Part shown: positions 22,660-35,000 of the stretch, in pieces
How the letters are laid out: each line of letters starts with the position of its first letter
Numbering within the stretch: the first letter of the stretch is position 1
Notes under the pieces: model-generated
What the model saw: the letters and a program-made list of their open reading frames with translations, nothing else
Database searches by the model: none
Told to the model about the DNA's origin: nothing
Position numbers and translations under genes: made by a program
Assembly: GCA_023053575.1 (NCBI GenBank)
Contig: JAKZAP010000001.1
Location: 16,570,849 to 16,634,848, forward strand
Source: Branchinecta lynchi
Taxonomy: Eukaryota; Arthropoda; Branchiopoda; Anostraca; Branchinectidae
Length of the DNA stretch: 64,000 nt
Direction of reading: 5' to 3'

Positions 22660-23225
22660 TTAAGCATTGTCCTAATAGGTGTAATAAGGTGCGTATTACC
22701 GCGTATAAGACTTATTACAGATTCCTCTTTTCCTGGGAGCGCGCTGTAATAAGGTGAATAAGGAGAATAGACCAGCGTTCTATTCTGGCTTATGCAGGGC
22801 CAATCAGATCGCTAGGTTGGTTCCGCCAGTGGGCCGAGGAGAGGCGCAGCGTCGTCAGTGTTGCCAAAGAAAGCACAACAGTTCTACTTTGTTGGAAGCT
22901 AAAGAAACAACTTTTCTTAACAAAAACACGTTTTTGTTCTATTACGACGGCTTTTCGTCAGTTCGAGGATCAATGCTGTCCATCCGTTATTTTAATAGCT
23001 TTTTTACAGTATAGTTTGCGTTATATTGTACTCATGTACTTCAAGTAGTACCAAGAACCTTTTCGGATATTTTTAGAGCTTGAAAAATTGTATTACATTG
23101 GCAACACCGGAAGCCGCATTGATAAGAACCTCTTGGGTTGTATTTGAACAGGCGTGTGTATTAAGACGTAAACATCGCGTATAGCGCTATTCACGTTATT
23201 ACACCTATTAGGACAATGCTTTAAG
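22660..23225. mobile_element. TTAA-flanked short element
   Basis: Left end TTAAGCATTGTCCTAATAGG and right end the inverse, CCTATTAGGACAATGCTTTA, differing by one base. The inverted repeat extends for about 28 bp. TTAA at both ends suggests a piggyBac-type target (inference). 566 bp, no transposase. Confidence 0.5.
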
Positions 23226-23514
23226 CCCCGGGCTTCCTGACACCTTTGGCCTGGACTCCCGATTCCACTTCGATGAAAACGGAAATTTGCGTTCGGAAAG
23301 AAAATCTGGACCTGGAAGATGGAACATGGCTTCTAGGCAGTGGCAATGAAGCCCTCAAAGCCAGGGGATACGTCTGCTGAAAGTTGGTAGTGGACTACCG
23401 AAAGGGACAATCCGTGTTTCCACGAAGTCCGGGAGTGAGAAAGCCTGGATTCCCACCGGGTTCAATCAAGAACAAACTCTTTGGTCCCATGCGGCGACTA
23501 TGGATATCTCGAAC
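23226..23514. other. Intergenic; two overlapping open frames, not called
   Basis: 23228-23340 is open in two frames but lacks splice support. See rejected list. Confidence 0.25.
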
Positions 23515-24919
23515 AAGAGCTGTAAGCTCATATGGCACTTGCAAGCATATGTTGTAGGTAGGGATATCAGCTAAGATTTGCCCTGTCTTGAGGCACATGC
23601 GATTATGGGCCTTTCAGATTCGTGAAAAAGAAATGGGGAGTCGCATTGCATTCTGTCACTAATATATATATAGGACCTTTGCTTGTTCTTCCCACCAAGT
23701 TTCATCCTGATCCGTCCATTCTGAACATGTCACCCGATTTCCGGATCCTCCCCCTCCATCTCCCCCCAAAGAACCCGGTTCCATTCCAAACTTGAAGTGT
23801 AACATCTGTGACAGGAAATTTCGAAATATCAAGTTTCCTTAAGATCCGGTTCCCCGTTCAAAAAGGTACAAATACGTCAATATTTCGGGTTCCCCCTCCA
23901 CTCCCCCCGCAGTGGTCGGATCGGTGAAGTGATTGTTTCCAAGCTATTTTGTTCGGTCTCTAATATGTCTGCCAAGTTTTATCGTCCTCATCTTAAGTCG
24001 GGATCACCGGAATTCCGGAACCCTCCCTCCAACTCCCCCCACAGTGCTCGGATCCCGTCCGGTCTTGTCAACTATGATTTTAGGGCTTGTGTTTGTTCTT
24101 CCCACTAAGTTTCATCCCGATCCGTCCACTCTGAACAAGTCACACGATTTCCGGTTCCCCCCTCCAACTCCCCCAAAGCACCGGATCCATTCCGGACTTG
24201 AAATGTGACATCAGAGACACAGGGTCTTTCCAAATATCAAGTTTCATCAAGATCCTATTCCCCGTTCAAAAGTTATAAATACGTCAATATTCTGAATTCC
24301 CCCTCCCTTCACTCCCGCACGGTGGTCGGAAGGGGGAATTCCAAGTTACTTTGGCCGGGTCCCTGATATTCCTGCCAAGTTTCATCGTCCTAGCACATCT
24401 GTAAGCACCTTACCTCGGGATCACCGGAATTCCGGAACCCTCCCTCCAACTCCCCCACAGTGCTCAGATCCTGTCCGGTCTTGTCAACTCTGTATCTAGG
24501 GCTTGTGCTTGTTCTTCCCACCAAGTTTCATCCCGATCCGTCCACCCTGAACATGTCACCCGATTTCCGGCCCCCCCCCCCTCCAACTCCCCCCAAAGTA
24601 ACCGGATCCATTCCCGACTTGAAGTGTGACATCTGTGACAGGAGTTCTTTCCAAATATCAAGTTTCATTAAGATCCGGTTCCCCGGTCAAAAGTTATGCA
24701 TACATGAATATTCGGGATTCCCCCTCCCTCCACTCCCCCGCGGCGGTCGGATCAGGGAAATGATAATTTTTAAGTCAGTTTGGTGGGGTCCCTAATATGC
24801 CTACCAAGTTTCAACCTCCTAGCACATCTGGAAGTGCCTTAACTCGAGATGAGTGGACCGACCGACCGAAAGGTGATCGGTATATGGCACTTGAGCGGAG
24901 CTGCAAGTGCCATAAAAAC
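23515..24919 (+). mobile_element. Repeat family 1, copy b
   Basis: Left end AAGAGCTGTAAGCTCATATG plus GCACTTG; right end GCTGCAAGTGCCATAAAAA. The interior has tandem units with 'caagtttcatcc', 'gatccg...cccgttcaaaag' and 'ctccccc'. The body after 23640 appears deleted relative to the 2.9-kb copies. Confidence 0.7.
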
Positions 24920-25065
24920 TGAGCGGAACTAGAACTACATCCTGTGAGGTTTGAGTTGATACCCGTCTACTTTCCTCTTCGCTGTTGCATATAACAGGTG
25001 AAAAAACGTAGGATGTCTGCAGGGGGGGAGAACCCTGTCTGCAGCGAGTTAGACGTGACGTCACA

Positions 25066-25890
25066 ATGACAGACAAGCAATCAGCTGTAAAGGACGACTC
25101 GGGAGGCGTTCGTATTCTTCTGCGGAGTTGTACTGCGATACAGCTGTTTGTAGAGGTAACAAATTAGGATGTTCTTCGTAGCTCCTCCTCCGCTCGTCTG
25201 AATCGAGTAGGGTATCAGAATATATTCGACTCCGCATGGTCGTATTACAGAGATAGGGAGACGGAGCTTCGTGTAGATTATTTGCTCTTTGGTTTATATC
25301 AAGAATGCGGCAACCTATTTTTCGTATGCGACTGCCAGCTTTTGGGTCTGATTGACTTCCCATGACTGGCTGTTGCTAAAGTCGAAGTCGTCTGGCATAA
25401 TTCGATGGTTGACCATTTGTCCGGTTTACGTGTTTATGCGGCTAGAAAATTCAGCAATCGACTGTTGACGGCCTGATTCAGTTTTCCGCTCGGACTTCCT
25501 TATAAACGGATTTCCTTTTAGGGCCAATATCTGATTCAGGACAACCCGCCCCCTTTCAACGACCTCAGTCCAAAAGACAAACACATGCCCGCACCAGGTG
25601 GAATAACCATCGGTAAGGACGGCGCAGTCACCGTCCACCTCCACCACCATGAGGAAGGCTTTCGGCGATGTAAAAGTTGTGCATGCGGCTGTCTGGCTAT
25701 GATGCACGTCTGCTTTGCCCTTATCTGCATCGGCGTGATGATCTACCTAGCCGTACTCTTAGGAAGCATCGACTGGTCCCCGATGAGATTGGCGGGATTA
25801 CACTCCAATCTTGAAGGGTTACGGGGAATAAGTACGGGAAGGGATACAGGTGGGGGATTCCCATCTAACTTCGGGGGAATTAGAATTTAG
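25066..25890 (+). CDS. Small membrane gene B: His/Cys-rich single-pass protein (two exons)
   Basis: Function not recognised. Proposed exons: 25066-25086 (MTDKQSA, donor GTAAAG) and 25540-25890 (acceptor GATTCAG, stop TAG), joined in phase 0 to give 123 residues. The order is a Pro-rich head (DNPPPFNDLSPKDKH), a His-rich run (about 40-44), a Cys cluster RRCKSCACGC (51-58), one membrane helix (about 59-81) and a Gly-rich tail. AATAAA at 25913-25918, 23 bases after the stop, supports the 3' end. The Cys cluster next to the helix suggests palmitoylation or metal binding (inference). The architecture parallels gene A, so the two may be distant paralogues. The first exon is chosen by phase and start context; without it, translation could begin at the ATG at 25585. 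Confidence 0.55.
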
Positions 25891-25912
25891 GGGGTTATTT
25901 AAATGACTGTTT

Positions 25913-25918
25913 AATAAA
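25913..25918 (+). promoter_or_regulatory. Poly(A) signal AATAAA for gene B
   Basis: Canonical hexamer 23 bases after the stop codon at 25888-25890. Confidence 0.5.
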
Positions 25919-26029
25919 GTAGCCGGATGTCGCGTGATTTTAATTATAGAGTCCCTTTATGTGAATTTGACTAATAAATAATACTAATTGATAGTTGTGT
26001 GACAGTGTATTCGTGGTATAATCCCAAAT

Positions 26030-26175
26030 ATGCCAGGAACTTTTCAACATCCGCTCAACCCTCACGTATTACGTTGTGCAGCTCATACGGATGCATGGAG
26101 GGATTCCATCGTACCCGACGAAAACGGATACTGCTTACCATCCCGGAAGAAGGAAGACAAATTTACCACTGCAAG
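26030..26175 (+). CDS. Candidate exon of an unrecognised gene
   Basis: Open frame from ATG at 26030 reads PLNPHVLRCAAHTDAWRDS, then IVPDENGYCLPSRKKEDKF, then TTAR with donor GTATAG after 26175 (phase 2). Composition is protein-like (polar, Trp/Asp/Pro-containing, no simple repeats), unlike the repeats nearby. The frame also stays open upstream to a possible acceptor GTGACAG ending at about 26005. No partner exon was found. Confidence 0.3.
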
Positions 26176-26547
26176 GTATAGATATTTTTGGGTTTGGGAC
26201 TGCATTCTCGAAGAGTGATAACCATTATAGTCCAAGTTCCACAAGGACGTTTTTAAGTGGGGTTTTGGCAACAAAATTGTTGATCCTTGGAACAGCCTTA
26301 CCGAAGATGCGGTTAATGCTGAATCGATCAATAGTTTCCAAGCGCATTGTTGATGAGAGTTTTAACTCTGATCAGTTCGACTATACTCAATTTTTTTTAG
26401 AGTTATTTAGAGGCGAAAGCCTTTTCTCTTGCTTTGTATTATTATTATGAGAAGTTATTCCGATCCTTTCTTGATTGCTTAATCACAGTTTTGGAGCAAA
26501 GCTTGATTGGAAAAGATATACTGAGACTTCCAAACTTTTACCAAAAC

Positions 26548-29445
26548 AAGAGCTACGAGCTCATATGGCACTTGTACGAGTAGGCTGTACAAGAAAGTAG
26601 ATGAAAACGTCACAAAATACACCCGCCATCCAAAAAGGCGGTTCGGAAATAGAAATAGGATATTTAGTTTCACTCATTTCTGAGCAGTTCCGGCATCGTC
26701 TCGATTGCAAATGCACATGACTGTTCAAACTTTCATCCCAATAAATCCATTTGTTTGATCCCTAGATGTGCTACACGATTTCCGGTACTCACTCTATTTC
26801 CACCTACCGTGGCCGAATCTGGTTCGGAATAAAAAAAAATCGACCACCTAAAGCATCTTCGTTTATACCATCTACCAAGTTTCACTCGAATCTGAGCATT
26901 TTTGGAAAGTTCCGGTACCCCCCCCCTTCCTACCAACGTTGTCGGAGCCGGTTCGGGCCCAATCTCTTAGTTCCCTCATCAAGTTTGACTGAAATTGGAG
27001 CATAGCCTATCTGCAAGTTTCCAGTACCCCCCCCCCTACCTTGGCCGAATCCGGCCCAGACGCCAAATAACAAATCTAGGCCACATAAACTCGGCACTGT
27101 CGTATTGCATCTCATTCGGTCCATCCGTTTGGTTTTTGTGCATGTCAAAAGTCCCCCCACCCCCAATTCCCCTAATCGTGGTCGCATATGGTTCGAACGC
27201 ATGTTTTACATGTCGAGGCCATCGATTCGTATCACCCATGAAGTTTCACTCGAATCAGACCACTCGTTCGCAATTTATAGAAGTCAATTTCCATATTTCT
27301 CTTCTCTTGCTCCCCCAAAAATGCTCGGATCTAGGAACGGAAGTTTCCGGGGGTATGTTGTGTCAGGTTTTTAAGTCAAGATAATTCGGGTCGCTAATAT
27401 GCCTGCAAAGTTTCGTTGTCGTTTTACATCTGGAACTATTCTAACTCACGACTACCGGAATTCCAGGAAACCCCCTCCAACTCCCCCCACAGAGCCCCGA
27501 AACCATCTGGCTCCGTCAATTTCATCTAGGCCTAATGCTTGTTCCATCCATTAAGTTTCGTCCCAATCCCTCTACTTTTATAGTTTCTCACCAGACAAGT
27601 TTCATTCAAATCCGATCACCCGTTCAAAAGTTATGCACGCCACTAGATTCCGGACTCCCCATCCACCCACTCCCCCCACGATGGTCGGGTCGGGGAAACG
27701 GCTGTTCTCAAGTCAATCTGTTCGGATCCCTGACATACCTGCCAAGTTTCATCGCCCTAGGACATCAGGAAGTATGCCGAACTCGCGGGATCGCTAGAAA
27801 TCCGGACCCCCACCCCAACTCCCCCACAGTGCCCTGATCCGGTCTGGTTATGTCAATGACGTGTCGAGGACCTGTGCTTGTTTTTCCCACCAAGTTTCAT
27901 CCCGATCTCTCCACTTTAAGCGTTTCTCAAAATTTCCGGTTCCCTCCTCCAACTCCTCCCAGTGTCATCGGATCCGGTCCTGTTATGTCAATGACGTGTC
28001 TAGGACCTGTGCTTGTTTTTCCCACCAAGTTTCATCCCGATCCCTCCACTTTAAGCGTTTCTCAAAATTTCTGGTTACCTCCTCCAACTCCCCCCAGTGT
28101 CATCGGATCCCGCCCGGATTTAAAGTGAGGTGTCTGAGACACAAGGTCATCCTAAATATCAATTTTCATCAAGATCCGATCACCCGTTCAAAATTTATGC
28201 ACGCCACTAGATTCCGGACTCCCCATCCACCCACTCCCCCCACGATGGTCGGGTCGGGGAACGGCTGTTCTCAAGTCAATCTGTTCGGATCCTTGACATA
28301 CCTGCCAAGTTTCATCGCCCTAGGACACCAGGAAGTATGCCGAACTCGCGGGATCGCTAGAAATCCGGACCCCATCCCAACTCCCCCACAGTGCCCTGAT
28401 CCGGTCCGGTTATGTCAATGACGTGTCTAGGACCTGTGCTTGTTTTTCCCACCAAGTTTCATCCCGATCCCTCCACTTTAAGCGTTTCTCAAAATTTCCG
28501 GTTCCCCACCCCAACTCCCCCACAGTGCCCTGATCCGGTCCGGTTATGTCAATGACGTTTCTAGGACCTGTGGTTGTTTTTCCCACCAAGTTTCATCCCG
28601 ATCCCTCCACTTTAAGCGTTTCTCAAAATTCCCGGTTCCCTCCTCCAACTCCCCCCAGTGTCATCGGATCCGGCCCGGATTTAAAGTGAGGTGTCTGAAA
28701 CACGAGGTCATCCTAAATATCAATTTTCATCAAGATCCGATCACCCGTTCGCAAGCTAAAAATACCTCAAATTTTGGCTTCACCCTCCCTCCACTCCCCC
28801 CCCCCAGATGGTCGAATCGGGGAATTGATGATTTCCTATTTAAGCTGGTCGGGTCCCAGACATGCCTGTCAATTTCCATCGTCCCAGCACATCAGGAAGC
28901 ACGGAACTCGCGAGATCACTACAAATTCGGACTTCTCCCCCCCCCCCAACTCCCCCAAAGTGAGCGGATCCGTTCCGGTTATATCAGTCACGTATCTAGG
29001 ACTTTTGCTTGTACTTTCCACCAAGTTTCATTCGGATCCCTCCACTCTAAGTGTTTTCCAGGATTTCCGGTTTCCCCCTCTAACTCCCCCCAGTGTCACC
29101 GGATCCGGTCTGGATTTAAAATGGAGGGTCTGAGACACAAAGTCCTTCCATGTATTAAGTTTCATTAAGATCCGATCACCCGTTCATAAGCTAAAAATAT
29201 CTCATTTTTCCTATTTTTTCCGGATTCCCCCTCCCTCCACTCCCCTCCAGATGGTCGGATCGAGGAAGCGACAATTTCTAATTTATTCTGGTCCAGTTCC
29301 TGATATGCTTGCCAAGTTTCATTGTCCTAGCTTATCTGGAAGTGCCCGAACTAGCAAAACCGGGACCGACAGACCGACAGACCGACTGACGGACAGAAAT
29401 AACAATCGCTATATGGCACTTGAGTAAGCTCAAGTGCCATAAAAA
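26548..29445 (+). mobile_element. Repeat family 1, copy c, full length (2.9 kb)
   Basis: Left end AAGAGCTACGAGCTCATATG followed by GCACTTG; right end is the hairpin TATGGCACTTGAG...CTCAAGTGCCATA with AAAAA. The body has about 20 tandem units of roughly 130 bp, each with a variant of 'caagtttcat' plus a C-rich 'ccaactccccc' tract. A GACCGACAGACC microsatellite precedes the right hairpin. Open frames in the body are the repeat read in different frames. The copy at 56256-59211 is near-identical and inverted. Confidence 0.85.
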
Positions 29446-30924
29446 GGCAATCTCCGATCCTATTAGTCGGTTTTCTCCCTCACTGGGTCACCGTAACTGA
29501 CCAATAGGACGCGAGACTCCGTTTTTGATGCAGCTGTGCTTTTCACTTGCAAATTCAGGGACTAAAAAAAATCTCCAACGTTAAGGCATGCCATGGAGCA
29601 GCAGTCCCATGTGGTGGAAGTTTGAAACCTTCAAGTTCTATTTTCCGATTAAGTTTTCCTTAAAAGTGTGATTAACCAATTAACAAAGAGTCAGAATGAC
29701 TCTTCTAAAAACTTCCAGGCTCAGACCAAACCACCGACAATTACTATCAAAGCCAAAAATCCTACACTTCACAATATTGAATGCTTAGATTGTCCTTTAT
29801 CCGTTTTCGTCGGCACGCTGCAATTCTCTCTATCGCGGTTACAGTCGTTGGAAACATAGCAGATCTCACGCGATGGTGATTGGCTCTTGAGCTTTACCGG
29901 ACTGAGTCATGATCTAGGTCTGGGCCAACTCGAACGATTTTTACGATTGCATTGGATTTATTTGTAAGCCACTTCACGATACAAATGAGATCATAGACGG
30001 CGGTGTTCGAACACGAAATCAAATCTGTGCGCATAACAACACAGTAACATTCCGGAAATAAAACAGAAAAACAAAATAAGTACGCGCTATTACGCTGACT
30101 ATCGAACCACTATCATTCGTTGTCCCGCACAATCACAAAACCACCAAAGAAGGTTAGGCTACTTAACTTCCCTCCTTCCCGATGAAAAATTTGTAGCCTG
30201 CGTAGTTGTAAGAAAAAGTTGCATGGAATACTATGTAATAGTAAAGAATGCTATCATTTAATGTGCTTCAGACAGGTCCAATCTTATGAAGTAGTATCGA
30301 GTAGGATCATGTCTTGCCATAGTAGCATCCAGTCTTGCTAATAATAGCATGCAGTAGTATGCAGTAACACAGTAGCCTTGAAGTAGAAGCATGTAGTAGC
30401 ATCGGTTAGCACTGCATGCTAGTTTTTCGTACAACTTCATACTACTACTACTACTTTGAGATACATTAAGGTTACCTTCTCCCGCCCCAAGTCGAGGGTG
30501 GTGGAGATAACCACGATGTTGATTTCGGCTGCACTGACAGGCTTGGAAAACGTATGTATTTCTGTAGCCGGGAGCCTATGAGGACTTTTGATGAAAAAGG
30601 AATGTTGGGGAACTTTTATGTTCGTAACTTGATTGAGTTTTTAAAGCTATACGGCAGGAAAATTTTCCAATTGGTGCGACTACTAGAAAATTTCCAACCA
30701 CGGCCGAGACAAAAATCGGCTTGCTGGTCAAACCGCTTTCCCGGAAGAGGAGAAAAAAATGCGGGGGGTTGAACCGTAGGGCGCCTACACGTATGGACCC
30801 GGTTCAGACAGTGATGTCAAATAACAGCTATTGCGAACTGCCCTGGATGGATCATTACAAACAATGTTATAGAGGTAATGTGTAGGTTCACTATGCTAGG
30901 GGCACCCATAGCTTAGAAAACCAC
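29446..30924. other. Intergenic spacer
   Basis: No gene called. 30290-30445 holds an imperfect 'agtagcatg' repeat cluster with (CTA)n near 30440. Confidence 0.3.
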
Positions 30925-31220
30925 GAGCGTGTTCCACCCTTCTAAAAATAGTAACTATAATAGTTACTATTTCCGTTCCAACCTCACGAAAAGTTACTAT
31001 GCCACCGTTTCAACCTTCTCGAAATAGTAACTATTTGCTTACCATGCTCGGGAGCGTAGTAAGTGTGGTAACTACGGATCTCTGTAACGTGACTGGCAGG
31101 ATTACCCCCCTGGAGAGATTTTTGGCAAAAATAGAAAAATACGTTCCAGCCTTGACGCAAAGATGCCAAAATTCGAGAGGTCATGCGTAGTAACTACGGT
31201 AAGTAGGGTGGAACACGCTC
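30925..31220. mobile_element. GCGTGTTCCACCC MITE, copy 2 (296 bp)
   Basis: Ends GAGCGTGTTCCACCCTTCT and AGTAGGGTGGAACACGCTC. The interior contains 'tagtaactataatagttact' palindromes and 'gctcgggagcg'. Non-coding. Confidence 0.75.
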
Positions 31221-31905
31221 TATGTAGCCACGACGCAGACATAAGATGCATCAGCACACTGGTAAACAGAAATACAAGGTAAGGAACAAAATGAAGACAA
31301 TATAACTTCTCCGAAACTGGCGACTTTTTATGCTGACGAATTTTTGGGTCAAACAAACCAACTGAGCTGAAGCAAAAAAAAATGATGACTATTAAACAGC
31401 AGTGTGAGAACTCGGAAAACAACCTTGCTGGCTTGTGGGAACACAAATAAACTGGCCACCCTAACGGTTAGTTCATACGAAGCTTCAGTGCCTTTGTCTT
31501 AGGATTCATGGACTGTATAAACTTCCGTATTCGGTGGTCTGGATCGGCTTAACCATAGCTCTCGTCGCTCACAGACTTTGCACAATTACACATATTCTAA
31601 ACGCACGATCAAACTGCTGCGGTGTAGCTTACTTTACTTTGGAGCTTATGGGTTCCTGAAAGATGGAAACGGCTAAAGACGCACTACTTACTAACCCGCG
31701 ATTTCCGGTCGTCTTAAAAAAAAAAGCGAGGTCAAATAGGGTCTACACTGGCAATCGTGAGCTGCCAAAACCCATAGTAAACAGTCACAACCGGTTTTTT
31801 TGGGCAATTTTCAGCCAATGAGAGCATGCCAGGTTTGGACGCGCACGGTTACGACTGCCTTACGAGTGCCAGTGGAGCTCCAGGTTTATAGAGAGGAAGT
31901 ATGTT

Positions 31906-32049
31906 CTACTTCTTTTTTAGAGCAGAGCGGGCGTTCGCAGTTCGGGCTCGGGCGGTGCGCATTCTAGCGGCTGACTTTGGCCTGACGCAGTCCGTGACGC
32001 ATTCTTCAGAATAAGACAGGTAAACATTGCTGAGATCAACGGCGCCATT
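31906..32049 (-). CDS. KIF3A: KIF3A exon 6 (C-terminus)
   Basis: Acceptor TCTTTCAG, then [20 protein letters not shown] and an Arg/Lys-rich end ([20 protein letters not shown]), stop TAG at 31906-31908. Parallels VDLSHVYLAYTEE and the basic tail of vertebrate KIF3A. Confidence 0.88.
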   Translation of the reverse strand, partial: NGAVDLSNVYLSYSEECVTDCVRPKSAARMRTARARTANARSALKKK

Positions 32050-35000
32050 CTGAAAGAAAGACCAGTGGGTAAGTACGAGGTTCACCACGTCCTTCAAGGA
32101 ACCCAGTTTGACCGTGCACTAGAGGTAGGCTTATTTGAACACCTATTTTCCATACTTTGGTTCTGTTTCTTGCTTCTGAAACAGTAAAACAGAAAGGGAA
32201 AATAACAAGCCTATAGTATCAATTAACAGTCTCTCATGGTTTTGGACCAGAGTAAACTGAAGAAGTTTCGTTTAAATAGTTTACTTGGATTTCTAGAATT
32301 ACTTTTCTTCCAAATCGTTCGTTTGGCAATCGAGCAGCGATGTAAAGAAATCTGGATGAAGACGCCCGTTGTTTTGAAAGGTTTCTACCAGTGAAAGACG
32401 AAGGTCTGATGACGTTTCTGCACGGCATCAACTATCGACAATAGCGTCCTTGATTTCGAACAGCTAAATGGCAAAACCTCAAAACCTGGGGAAGCTGGAT
32501 ATAGATTAACGTACTGCTCAAGTATTTTGTAACATACAGTAAGAAGCCGGATCTAGGTTTTAGTGTTTACGTCGGCGACTGTTCACTCTTAGGCGACGTT
32601 CAAATAAGCATACCTCTACTGTACTTGTTTAACACACCTCTATATCTGTTGCAAGGAAAAATAAGAGCGTGTTCCACCCTTCTTGAAGGAATTTTCAGTT
32701 TCACACAGAATCAACTCATTGGCATCCAAGCTTGAATCAGGATCAAATTCACTCTTTGACCATTTTGATGTAGGCTACAGTAGAGGTATGTTTATGTGAA
32801 CAGTTAGTTTAATGGGCAAAAGGAATAATAGGCTCAGATTTTAATCCATTGGAGAGGGGTTAAAACTGTAGGACACATGACAAGTTAAAGAGGGCTTGTA
32901 TGCGATTCAGACCGGAGTCCTTTGAAAGTAAATGAGGTTAAAGAAGCTGGTATGTGATTCAGACCGGAGTCCTTTGAAAGTTTTACTTTCCATACAAGTG
33001 AAGTTCTTCCCGCAGAGCTACTGCCTTCAAGATGATACTAACCTTGCGCAATTCATTCCTTGGCGAGGGCCTTCGCATATTATTCCCAGCATATGCCACG
33101 CCCCGCAACTCCCAGTCACCAATATCGTCGTTCCAAGAAACATTATCCTCGATCAGACGCTGGAAAAGAAGCAGTCATCACTCTACCCGAATCATCGGTA
33201 CGCTTGAAGGGACTCGTGTCAAGGATGCATTAGAAGTTTGTTTCTTTAACTAAACTCATTTCATTCCTTGAAGGTGGTGCACAGTAGTTTCGTTTTTCTG
33301 TAATCTACGACATCCCGACTCCTACAAAACTATGCATTATTTCGAAAAAATACAGCTTCTGCTGTTTTTATATACACTTCATTGCATTTTGGCTTTGATG
33401 AGAATCTTGGACAATTTGCTTACCTGGATGACTTGGCCGAAACCCGGCGAGACTCTTCCAGAAAAAGTGCGTTCGCGGCGGAAACCATAGGAACTCCATA
33501 GCTTTGACAATGAAAACGCATGAAGTAATTTGTGTATTAAACTCGACTGGCATTAAGTCTCCTTGTGCACTGACGTAGATTGTTGCGATTCTTAAACACC
33601 TGAACAAACGCGCACTTTCCGACTCTCAGAACACCGAGCTGGCGGACTTGAGTCACAGCAGTGTGACTGCGACCTGGCCAGCTCACCTTGTTCGCGGACT
33701 TACGGACTTCAGGAATAACAAGTTGACCCTTTTATCGTTGACGCAGGCAGTATTGGCAAGTGCGCAGGTTGGCTAGTGCCTTATCGAGTAGAGCGGTAAA
33801 TTGTATATATAAGTAAGATTGTCCACGTTTAAGAGATGATTCCAAGACTAGCAGTGATACAGTGCAGTTGGTAGCAACTGCCATAGTTTTAAAAGTGAGG
33901 ATTATCTATGGATTAATCGACTTGGAGTCAAGTGAGTTATATATATATTGATTAATAAAGTACGTTGTAACCCTAGTTTGTTCAACTCTACATGACACCA
34001 TGAGTCTGCCGCACGCTACCGAAAAGATAATACTTCTTCGAATTTTGTACGGTATTACACTTGTCCGGCTCGTCACTTACCAAGTACTTCTCAGGAACAA
34101 GTGAATCTACAAGCAGACTCTGAAGCCTCAGCTCTCTATCTAACTGCCGGATGTTTTCTAGCATGATTTCCACGGCCCGCTGGTGCTCATTGGCCATATC
34201 TTCAAGCTCCACTCTTGCGTCAGCCAATAGCCGAGTCGCACGTTTGATTTTCTTGCCCTTCACCATAGCTTCCTCTTGTAAACTGCTGTATTTCTCCTCG
34301 ATATCGATTCGAACGGCCTGAAGAAGATCGAATGATTAGGAAATTATCTAAGAGTAACCGGAAGATAAAAAAATCCAGAAATCAGGCATATGAGGTGATA
34401 ATAATATATGGACAAGGCTCTGGCAGGTAACCTATTGCTAAAAAAAAATGTTGTATTTCTTCTTCATCATAGCCTGCATGATAGTAGGCTATTGCCTCGA
34501 GCTAGATTTACACAATAAGAGCTCTAAGCTCATATGAAACTTACAAGCTAGTTAGCATGCATTTGTGTTTCAGTATATAAGATACAGTTGAATCCCCACA
34601 TAAGTGGTCACGAGACCTAAGCTGACCCCCCCCCCCCCAACTCCCCTACAGTTACCGGATCCTGTCCAGCTAGAAAGTGGTAATTCTGGAAGGGAAATCT
34701 GAGACGCGTGCTCTTGCCAACTATCAAGTTCCAATAAGATCCGATCACCCGTTCAAAAGGAATGCATGTCACAAGATTCTAGACCCCCCCCCCCCCACCC
34801 CAGGATGTTCAGATCCGAGAAGTGAGTATTTCCAAGGCAATCTGGTGCACCTACCCCTTGGACGCTTGGACGCTAGAAGACCACGCATAATGGAGGCAGA
34901 AGAACCACTGTAATTCTCTCGGCGCTGGAGGTTACTTCCGGCAGGTGCCTTCAGTTGAGAAAGCAAAGTCAAGTTCAACTGAACATTAAGCTTCGGCGCA

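Noticed and set aside
23228..23340. Protein-like frame with RFHFDENGNLRSERKSGPGR
   Set aside because: No convincing acceptor or donor, and a second frame is equally open; adjacent to the TTAA element. Kept only as a note.
25061..25363. 100-codon minus-strand frame opposite gene B exon 1
   Set aside because: No splice or domain support; gene B exons on the plus strand have phase agreement and a poly(A) signal.
27850..29168. Several long plus-strand open frames rich in 'CFSHQVSSRSLHFKRFSKFP'-like repeats
   Set aside because: They are the family 1 tandem unit read in three frames; the same frames recur in every copy and on the inverted copy at 56.5-58 kb.
30290..30445. Possible CRISPR-like or satellite array of 'agtagcatg'
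   Set aside because: Irregular spacing and unequal units; simple low-complexity sequence in an animal genome.
30470..30772. Open frame around MYFCSREPMRTFDEKGML
   Set aside because: A GTATG donor-like site and an open frame exist, but no partner exon or recognisable domain.
32234..32431. Minus-strand frame with [14 protein letters not shown], at first considered a KIF3 tail exon because of its likeness to the ARIAAR segment of KIF3B
   Set aside because: KIF3A exons 5 (33043-33159) and 6 (31906-32049) join directly in phase 0 and match the KIF3A tail without it. It lies in intron 5.
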